The notes under the pieces: generated by a model
The model's input: only the letters and a program-made list of their open reading frames with translations
What the model was told of the DNA's origin: nothing
Databases searched by the model: none
In this document: one piece after another, positions 23,244 through 28,627 of the stretch
How positions within the stretch are numbered: the stretch's first letter is position 1
How the letters are laid out: the number at the start of each line of letters is the position of its first letter
Assembly: GCA_944325245.1 (NCBI GenBank)
Contig: CALUZM010000014.1
Location: 1-40,460 of the forward strand
Direction of reading: 5' to 3'
Origin: an uncultured Massilimicrobiota sp.
Lineage (GTDB): Bacteria > Bacillota_I > Bacilli_A > Erysipelotrichales > Coprobacillaceae
Length of the DNA: 40,460 nucleotides
Made by a program: the position numbers and the translations under genes

Positions 23244-26200
23244 ATGAATTTCTTTAATAAAAGCAAAATGAAATTAAGAAAACAGTTTTATGAGGATAAG
23301 ATTGTTGCATATGATCAACAAGCTAATCTTTATAAACAAGAAATGAAATATTCTCAGGCATTACAATTGCATAAAAAATGCTATGAAATGGCATATGAGC
23401 TTTATGGGAAACATGCCATAGAAACTTTTATTTGTCTGAATAATTTAGGACGAACTTACGCAGATGTAGGAGATTATTCTCATGCATTGGATGCAGCTTT
23501 AGAAGTTTATAATCATTTAAAAGATATTTTAGATCATAGTCGTCCAGAATTTATTATTATTTGTTATAATCTTGGTTTATCATATCAGGATGTTTCTGAT
23601 TATCAAAAATCATTAGAGATGTTTAAGCAATGTTATGAATTGTCTAAAACATATTATGGAATGAAAAATAGAGATACGTTACTGTATTTGTATAGTCTTG
23701 GGCTTGCCTACAATGATATTGGAGATTATCGAAAAGCATTTGATATCATTCAAGATACTTATCATATGCAAAAAAGTACTTTAGGTGAAACAGATATAGA
23801 TACATTAAAAAGTTTTCATGAATTAGGTGTTATTGGTCATCAATTAGGATATAATCAGGAAGCTTTGCATATTTTAGAAGAATGTTATCGTATACTAAAA
23901 AGAGATTATGGAGATCAAAATAGTGAAACTTTATCTACTTACTCTGATTTAGGTAAACTTTATTTGGATATGAAAGAATATTCAAAAGCAAAAGAAGTTT
24001 TTTTTAAAGTCTATCAAATAAGAAAAGAGACTTTAGGAGAAACACATGTTCATACACTAATCACTTTAAGTGACTTATGTATCTTATACTATCGAATGGG
24101 TGAATATAAAAAAGGATTAGAGATAGCTGAAAAGGCTTATAGACAAATGAAAGAAGCCTACGGTGAAACATGTGTTCAGTGTTTAGATTTACTACAAAAC
24201 TATATACGTTTTATGATTAAGAATCATGATATAGAAAAAGCAATTTATTATCAGGAAAAGTTATATCATCTTAAAGAAAAGAAATATGGGTATAAGGATT
24301 CAAAAACATTAGAAACACTTCATGATTTAAGTTATTTATATGATTTAAATAACCAATATTTAAAATCTATAGAATTAGAAGAAAAATGCTATGTTTTTAA
24401 AAAAAAGGTATTGGGTGAATCTCATATTGATACATTAAAAAGTTTAAATCAGCTCGCACAATTCAATAATGATGCAGGACATTATGAAAAAGCATTGCCA
24501 TATTGTTTAAAAGCTTATGAATTAGAAAAAAAGATATTTGGTGAAAAAGATGAAACATTTATTCATACTTTAAGTATGTTAGCACAACTTTATCTTCAGT
24601 TAGCTAACTATGAAGAAGCATTAAATAAGTATGAAAAATGTTATACTTTACAAAAAGAAGTTTTTGGTGAGAACAGTGATGATGCTTTAGAATCTTTGAT
24701 AAATATGTATGTGATCAATATTATGATTGCTAAAACAAAAGGGATAAAAGAAAATGAAAATCAAGCTTTTCAGCTTTATAATCAGATAGAAGAACATTTA
24801 AAAAATAAGGATTCTAGCCAGTTCTCTCAAATTATACAAATGATTTTGCCATTTATGTCTTCTATGTCACAAAATCAAAAACAATCTTCTCAAACGATTC
24901 ATTTGTTAGAACAGTACTACGAGCAATTAAAACAGACAAAAGGATCACTTTATCCTGAAACGATAGATGTTTTACATATGAATGCTCAAGCTTATGATTC
25001 TTGTGATCCAATGAAAGCAAATCAGCTATATAATGAGGCCTATCAATCATATTGTCAGGTTTTAGGTTCTGAACATATTCATACACTTCTTTGTTTAGCA
25101 CAATTAGCTTTGTCATATCATAAAATCAATGATTATAGTCATTTTGAAGTGTATGCCAAACGTTTTTTTAAAGATATGAAAAAACAAATCTATCAACATT
25201 GTTTATTAGATGAAAGTTCTTATAAAGAGTTTTTACAGTCTTTGATAATTTTAGTGCAGTTTTATCAATCATATTATTTTAATCAGGGAGGAAGTTTAGA
25301 AGATTATAGCTATATTGCTGTCTATAAGAATATTGTTCAAGATATTGAAATGTATAAATTTCAATTACAAAATATGCCTGCATATTACCAAAATGTAAAT
25401 CAGTTGCGTGAATTGGAAAATCAGATAAAAAATGCAACTGAAGAAGATTTTGTGGATATAGAAAAGAAAAGAGGTTATGTACTTGAACATCTTGAATTTA
25501 TAACTCAAAAATATCAACATCAATTATTTTTAGATATTGATTCTTCTATGATTCAACAAAAACTTAAAGGAAATGAAATTATTTTAGATTATTTTTTACT
25601 TCTTAATCAACAGTATGGATTAATTATGATTGGTAAAAATGTTTTTCAAAGTTTTATTGTTGAAAAAGAAAATCATTATGGATTAGATAAAGTTAAAAAT
25701 CATTTAGATCATATCCAGCATATCTATATATGTCCGGATGGAGATTTATATCATGTTTCTTTTGAAAGATTCATTGATAAAGACATCAGTTATCTTTCTT
25801 CACCAAAAGGATTGTTTTATGAAGGAAATAGTCATACAAATCATGATATCATATCATTTGTATCACCAGATTTTAATGATTCATTAGATGATGATGGTTT
25901 TAATCAGTCAAGAGGTGAAGGAAAGAAATCATCACTTCCTGGTAGTCTCGTAGAAGGACATTATATTCAAAATATATTTCCAGATGCTAAAATTTATAGT
26001 GGGAAGAAAGCCAACGCAACTGCATTTTTAAATGTTAAGAGTCCATCTGTTTTGCATGTGTCTACACATGGAGAGTATCTGGAAAATGAACAGAATATCA
26101 TGGAAAGAGGAAGATTATGTCTGGCAGGTTATAATCAGACAAATCATAAAGAAGAATATAAAAATGGTTATGTATCAGCGAATGATATTCAAAAAGATAT

Positions 26201-26654
26201 GAATTTAAAGGATACAAACTTACTAGTATTATCAGCATGTTTAACTGCGAAAGGAGATGTATTGCCAGGAGAGGGTATCTATGGCTTAAGAAGAGCGTTT
26301 GAACTTGCCGGTGTGAAAACAATGTTGATTACAGTAGAAAAAATTAATGATCATAATGCTGCTATTTTTATGAAAATATTTTATCAAAAGTATCATGAAA
26401 ATAATAATGTCTATCAGTCATTTCTGGAAACAAAGGAATACTTAAGAGATGATAGTCATGCTTTAAAAGAATTACAAATCTACGTCAATGAATTTCCAGA
26501 ATATGTGTCAAATGTCTATCCAAAATCATATAGATTTATAAAACGACATTTGGAAAGCTATTTGCATTTATGTTTAGAAAAAGGATATCTTTTAAGAAAT
26601 GAAAAAGATAAAGAAGACTGGAATGGTTTTATCATTCAAGGAAAAATAGAATAA
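23244..26654 (+). CDS. TPR-CHAT caspase-like protease (1136 aa)
   Basis: This large cytoplasmic protein has residues about 20-500 formed by roughly eleven 42-residue TPRs (for example DYQKSLEMFKQCYELSKTYYG), then a helical linker (500-770) and a C-terminal CHAT domain (about 770-1085). The CHAT catalytic pair is visible: H942 in HVSTHGE and C999 in LVLSACLTAKG, with the following GEGIYGLRRAF helix typical of the family. CHAT is a clan CD (caspase/separase-like) protease; TPR-CHAT proteins include Csx29 of type III-E CRISPR systems and proteases that activate bacterial gasdermins. No gasdermin or CRISPR gene is seen here. It is followed after 13 bases by spoVG. It probably cleaves a specific partner when its TPR scaffold is triggered. 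Confidence 0.92.
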   Translation: MNFFNKSKMKLRKQFYEDKIVAYDQQANLYKQEMKYSQALQLHKKCYEMAYELYGKHAIETFICLNNLGRTYADVGDYSHALDAALEVYNHLKDILDHSRPEFIIICYNLGLSYQDVSDYQKSLEMFKQCYELSKTYYGMKNRDTLLYLYSLGLAYNDIGDYRKAFDIIQDTYHMQKSTLGETDIDTLKSFHELGVIGHQLGYNQEALHILEECYRILKRDYGDQNSETLSTYSDLGKLYLDMKEYSKAKEVFFKVYQIRKETLGETHVHTLITLSDLCILYYRMGEYKKGLEIAEKAYRQMKEAYGETCVQCLDLLQNYIRFMIKNHDIEKAIYYQEKLYHLKEKKYGYKDSKTLETLHDLSYLYDLNNQYLKSIELEEKCYVFKKKVLGESHIDTLKSLNQLAQFNNDAGHYEKALPYCLKAYELEKKIFGEKDETFIHTLSMLAQLYLQLANYEEALNKYEKCYTLQKEVFGENSDDALESLINMYVINIMIAKTKGIKENENQAFQLYNQIEEHLKNKDSSQFSQIIQMILPFMSSMSQNQKQSSQTIHLLEQYYEQLKQTKGSLYPETIDVLHMNAQAYDSCDPMKANQLYNEAYQSYCQVLGSEHIHTLLCLAQLALSYHKINDYSHFEVYAKRFFKDMKKQIYQHCLLDESSYKEFLQSLIILVQFYQSYYFNQGGSLEDYSYIAVYKNIVQDIEMYKFQLQNMPAYYQNVNQLRELENQIKNATEEDFVDIEKKRGYVLEHLEFITQKYQHQLFLDIDSSMIQQKLKGNEIILDYFLLLNQQYGLIMIGKNVFQSFIVEKENHYGLDKVKNHLDHIQHIYICPDGDLYHVSFERFIDKDISYLSSPKGLFYEGNSHTNHDIISFVSPDFNDSLDDDGFNQSRGEGKKSSLPGSLVEGHYIQNIFPDAKIYSGKKANATAFLNVKSPSVLHVSTHGEYLENEQNIMERGRLCLAGYNQTNHKEEYKNGYVSANDIQKDMNLKDTNLLVLSACLTAKGDVLPGEGIYGLRRAFELAGVKTMLITVEKINDHNAAIFMKIFYQKYHENNNVYQSFLETKEYLRDDSHALKELQIYVNEFPEYVSNVYPKSYRFIKRHLESYLHLCLEKGYLLRNEKDKEDWNGFIIQGKIE

Positions 26655-26667
26655 GGAGTGAAATCAA

Positions 26668-27018
26668 ATGATTACAAATATACGTATTAAAAAGATGAAC
26701 AATGAAACAAGATTGAAAGCTTTAGCTAGTATTGTGTTTGATCATGTTTTTGTGATACATGATATAAAAGTTATTGAAGGAGACGATAAAACATTTATAG
26801 CTATGCCATCATTTCAGAAGAAAAATGGAGAATGGGTAGACGTCTGTCATCCTATCAATCAGGAATTTAGAACAGTATTGGAACAAATTCTATTAGCTTG
26901 TACAAAAAAAGTATATGAATCAGAAAATGATGTCATTAATTTTGTATCGCAATATGAAAATGTTCCATTATTAGAACAGGTACCAGATGATTTTGAAATT
27001 GAAAATGAAGTGAAATAA
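26668..27018 (+). CDS. spoVG: SpoVG family regulator
   Basis: This 116-residue homologue of SpoVG, a small dimeric nucleic-acid-binding protein, has the family features ITNIRIKKMN at the start, LKALASIVFDHVFVIHDIKVI, the FIAMPS strand and the HPIN segment. It carries an acidic tail of about 30 residues beyond the core. SpoVG normally sits alone or near purR/yabJ and controls division, capsule or virulence genes. Here it lies 13 bases after the CHAT gene behind SD AAGGAG, so it is cotranscribed with a caspase-like protease. It is a candidate regulator of the island. It may be an extra copy; the rest of the genome is needed to tell. Confidence 0.92.
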   Translation: MITNIRIKKMNNETRLKALASIVFDHVFVIHDIKVIEGDDKTFIAMPSFQKKNGEWVDVCHPINQEFRTVLEQILLACTKKVYESENDVINFVSQYENVPLLEQVPDDFEIENEVK

Positions 27019-27020
27019 GG

Positions 27021-27045
27021 AATCCCAATAAAAATGGGATTTTTT
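27021..27045 (+). terminator. Terminator of the CHAT-spoVG unit, overlapping module copy 5
   Basis: AATCCCA (27021-27027) pairs with TGGGATT (27035-27041), then T. The right arm is also the TGGGA of module copy 5. Confidence 0.65.
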
Positions 27046-27077
27046 ATTTGTTTTTATCTTAATAAGTGAAAGGAGGG
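27035..27077 (+). repeat. TGGGA-N18-CTTAAT module, copy 5
   Basis: TGGGA (27035-27039), 18 bases, CTTAAT (27058-27063), SD AAAGGAGGG, then the ATG of Cys-rich copy 4 eight bases on. The part from CTTAAT to the SD is identical to copy 3. Confidence 0.75.
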
Positions 27078-27085
27078 AAAAAGTT

Positions 27086-27241
27086 ATGTGTAAAGTGAAA
27101 TGTCAGGACTGTTCATTATGGTCAAGTGATAAAGTTTGTCAATATTGTGATCACTATTCATACTTTAGAGATGTATATCGTTGTGATATTGATGATAAAA
27201 TTGTGACTCCAAATGGTTATTGTTATCGTTTTAAAGGTTAA
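27086..27241 (+). CDS. Six-cysteine small protein, copy 4
   Basis: This 51-residue protein is nearly the same as copy 1 in the knuckle region (MCKVKCQDCSLWSSDKVCQY), with all six core cysteines and C2. Later residues differ (DVYRCDIDDKIVTPNGYC), so it is not a recent exact duplication. It is driven by module copy 5 and followed after 12 bases by a more divergent member, giving a tandem pair like copies 1 and 2. No function is assigned; a zinc-binding role is inferred from the Cys pattern. Confidence 0.77.
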   Translation: MCKVKCQDCSLWSSDKVCQYCDHYSYFRDVYRCDIDDKIVTPNGYCYRFKG

Positions 27242-27253
27242 AGGAGAGATGAA

Positions 27254-27415
27254 ATGAAGAAAGTGAAATGTAGTGATTGTTTATTTTGGTCTGAGCATGG
27301 AAGATGTAAAGATTGTATAAATTCTTATTGTAAAGGAGGAAATTATTATTGCAGAATTGATGGTAAAAAAGTATCACCTTATGCGTATTGTAATGAACCA
27401 TTTCCTTTTGTATAG
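27254..27415 (+). CDS. Six-cysteine small protein, copy 5 (divergent, extra Cys)
   Basis: This 53-residue member starts MKKVKCSDCLFW and keeps the two CxxC pairs (C6/C9, C18/C21), with later cysteines at 26, 33 and 46. C26 is extra. An inserted SYCKGGNYY segment lies between the knuckles and the YC end. SD AAGGAG (27241-27246) overlaps the end of copy 4, and ATG 27254 is chosen over 27249 because of spacing. The tandem of one canonical and one divergent copy recurs at 19704/19895, suggesting the two types form a functional pair such as a heterodimer (inference). Confidence 0.75.
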   Translation: MKKVKCSDCLFWSEHGRCKDCINSYCKGGNYYCRIDGKKVSPYAYCNEPFPFV

Positions 27416-27431
27416 AAAATGATAAGAAAAA

Positions 27432-27473
27432 TGGGAATTTTTATATGTATTTATCTTAATAAGTGAAGGGAGG
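27432..27473 (+). repeat. TGGGA-N18-CTTAAT module, copy 6
   Basis: TGGGA (27432-27436), 18 bases, CTTAAT (27455-27460), SD AAGGGAGG, ATG nine bases on. AAAAA and TTTTT flank the TGGGAA. Confidence 0.75.
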
Positions 27474-27482
27474 AAGAAAGTT

Positions 27483-27644
27483 ATGTGTAAAGTGAAATAT
27501 CAAGATTGTTTATTATCAGATAGTGATAAAGTCTGTCAGTATTGTACACGTTATGCATATTTTAGAGATGCTTATCGCTGTATTATTGATGATAAAAGAG
27601 TCGGTCCAAATCATTATTGTTCTCATTTTATGCCCAATGATTAA
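27483..27644 (+). CDS. Six-cysteine small protein, copy 6 with lost cysteine
   Basis: This 53-residue member begins MCKVKYQDCLLSDSDKVC, so the first Cys of the first CxxC has become Tyr and the conserved Trp12 is Ser. The remaining core cysteines (9, 18, 21, 33, 46) are kept, as is C2, which might substitute. A four-residue tail (MPND) replaces the KG end. The reading frame, SD and module 6 are intact. Damage to one metal site suggests early decay or a changed role. A large palindrome at 27684-27717 follows. Confidence 0.72.
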   Translation: MCKVKYQDCLLSDSDKVCQYCTRYAYFRDAYRCIIDDKRVGPNHYCSHFMPND

Positions 27645-27683
27645 CATGAAAAGTCATACATGATTATTTCATGAATGACAAAA

Positions 27684-27717
27684 ATTCCTAAGTCTTTTTA
27701 TAAAAAGGCTTAGGAAT
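27684..27717 (+). repeat. 34-bp near-perfect palindrome after Cys-rich copy 6
   Basis: Two 16-bp arms (27684-27699, 27702-27717) with one G-T pair form a long hairpin. It is likely the terminator or 3' hairpin of the Cys-rich transcript; no T run follows. A second inverted repeat, CATGAAA/TTTCATG, lies at about 27647-27673. Confidence 0.7.
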
Positions 27718-27758
27718 ATCTCTCAAAATACACTTTTAAACAAATGGAGGTTGATAAA

Positions 27759-27992
27759 ATGGATTTATATGACGAAATGAAACAAGCTCGAAAATATTAT
27801 GCTGAAAAAAATTATGAAAATGCTTTAGAAATACTTCAACAATGTTTCGATTTTGTAAAACAGGAATATGAAAAAGGAGATAAAAGTGGATTAGATTTTC
27901 TTTTAAATGGAGATTCTTATGAGAAAAAAATGGATTATGAGAAAGCTTTAAGAATCAATAGAGAGGCCTATTCTTTATGTGGAATGATATGA
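27759..27992 (+). CDS. Mini TPR protein (77 aa)
   Basis: This is a single tetratricopeptide pair: ARKYYAEKNYENALEILQQC then a second helix pair ending DYEKALRINREAYSLC, in the same style as the other TPR proteins of the island. SD TGGAGG precedes ATG 27759; an in-frame ATG at 27744 overlaps the SD and is rejected. The gene overlaps the following coiled-coil ORF, and opens a four-gene run of very small proteins that ends at a terminator near 28526. It may be a degenerate remnant of a longer TPR gene or a small adaptor. Confidence 0.65.
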   Translation: MDLYDEMKQARKYYAEKNYENALEILQQCFDFVKQEYEKGDKSGLDFLLNGDSYEKKMDYEKALRINREAYSLCGMI

Positions 27993-28102
27993 GAGATTTA
28001 GAGTATTGTTACGATACGTATTTCAAAAAAAAGATAGAAGAGCAAGAAAAAGCTGAACAAGAATTAAAATTCTTGCTTAAACGCAGATGCGAGGAGGATT
28101 AA
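27977..28102 (+). CDS. Small coiled-coil protein (41 aa)
   Basis: This ORF overlaps the end of the mini TPR gene (ATG 27977 in another frame; an internal ATG 27989 overlaps the TPR stop as ATGA). The peptide is highly charged and helical (KKKIEEQEKAEQELKFLLKR), with no membrane segment. AGAGAGG lies ten bases upstream. Tight overlap on both sides, and the SD of the next gene placed in its last codons, support real translation, but there is no known family. Confidence 0.5.
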   Translation: MWNDMRDLEYCYDTYFKKKIEEQEKAEQELKFLLKRRCEED

Positions 28103-28106
28103 CTTA

Positions 28107-28250
28107 ATGGAACAAGTGATAATAAATGAGCAAGAACTTATTCAAGAATTAGTTGATGAATTAGCGAAGGAACAATCTATTTATTTAAGATATGTTGTTT
28201 TTAATACAGTCTTCTTAATGCTCATTTGTGTATATGCCATTTTTTATTAA
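28107..28250 (+). CDS. Small membrane protein A (47 aa)
   Basis: An acidic N-terminal helix (residues 1-24) is followed by one membrane helix (about 28-46, YVVFNTVFLMLICVYAIFY) at the C-terminus. This is a tail-anchored layout. SD GAGGAGG is ten bases upstream, inside the preceding ORF. It is paired with a second protein of the same plan only 15 bases downstream. The two may form a membrane heteromer; without homologues, function is open. Confidence 0.6.
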   Translation: MEQVIINEQELIQELVDELAKEQSIYLRYVVFNTVFLMLICVYAIFY

Positions 28251-28264
28251 AGGAGATCTTGAAG

Positions 28265-28453
28265 ATGAATGAAGAAAGATATGAAGAAATCAAACGTATG
28301 GTTATAAAAAATGAAGAACTAGAACAAAATGCATTGATTCAATATTTATTAGAGAGTATTGATAATATGGCAAATCGACAGTTAACACAGGTGGCTTTTC
28401 TCGTTATAGAGATTATTGGATTGTTATTAGTTATCATTTGGAAGTTATTATAA
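28265..28453 (+). CDS. Small membrane protein B (62 aa)
   Basis: It has the same plan as its neighbour: a charged, Glu-rich amphipathic helix at residues 1-40 and a C-terminal membrane helix (about 43-61, FLVIEIIGLLLVIIWKLL). SD AAGGAG (28250-28255) overlaps the stop of gene A, and ATG 28265 is chosen over the in-frame 28226 on this basis. It is the last gene before the terminator at 28477. In conflict systems such tail-anchored pairs can be membrane effectors or anchors; here that is speculation. Confidence 0.65.
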   Translation: MNEERYEEIKRMVIKNEELEQNALIQYLLESIDNMANRQLTQVAFLVIEIIGLLLVIIWKLL

Positions 28454-28476
28454 AATATTTTGAGATTTCATAAGAT

Positions 28477-28526
28477 AAAGTGGCATAATTTCTTCTCAAA
28501 ATGATTAACAAGTTATGTCACTTTTT
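28477..28526 (+). terminator. Terminator after the small membrane genes
   Basis: AAAGTGGCATAA (28477-28488) pairs with TTATGTCACTTT (28513-28524, one wobble), then T. A competing stem TTTTGAGA / TCTCAAAA involves bases just before it and in its loop. Confidence 0.75.
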
Positions 28527-28546
28527 CTGATTATATCGTATTTTAT

Positions 28547-28574
28547 TTGATGATATGCTAAAATATTTTATAGT
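28547..28574 (+). promoter_or_regulatory. Promoter of the 751-aa gene unit
   Basis: TTGATG (28547-28552), 16-base spacer, TATAGT (28569-28574). The SD-like AAGGAGG starts five bases later, so the transcript would begin at or beside it. Confidence 0.6.
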
Positions 28575-28578
28575 ATAT

Positions 28579-28627
28579 AAGGAGGTGAAAGGGCATTTAT
28601 AGTATGTATAAATGTCATAAATCATGA
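28579..28627 (+). promoter_or_regulatory. 5' leader: SD, hairpin and seven-codon ORF
   Basis: AAGGAGG (28579-28585) lies 38 bases before the ATG at 28624, far too distant to serve it directly. A ten-bp hairpin (28592-28601 with 28607-28616) lies between. ATG 28604 in its loop opens MYKCHKS, whose stop overlaps ATG 28624 (ATGA). Translation of the large gene may depend on this leader or on hairpin folding. Confidence 0.5.

Noticed and set aside
23244-26654. Type III-E CRISPR (Craspase) locus
   Set aside because: The protein has TPR-CHAT architecture, but there is no Cas7-11-like gene, no repeat array and no RNA guide element in the window.
18491-27473. CRISPR array or transposon explanation for the repeated module
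   Set aside because: Copies are 0.4-4.2 kb apart, not regularly spaced, have variable interiors and no terminal inverted repeats or transposase nearby.
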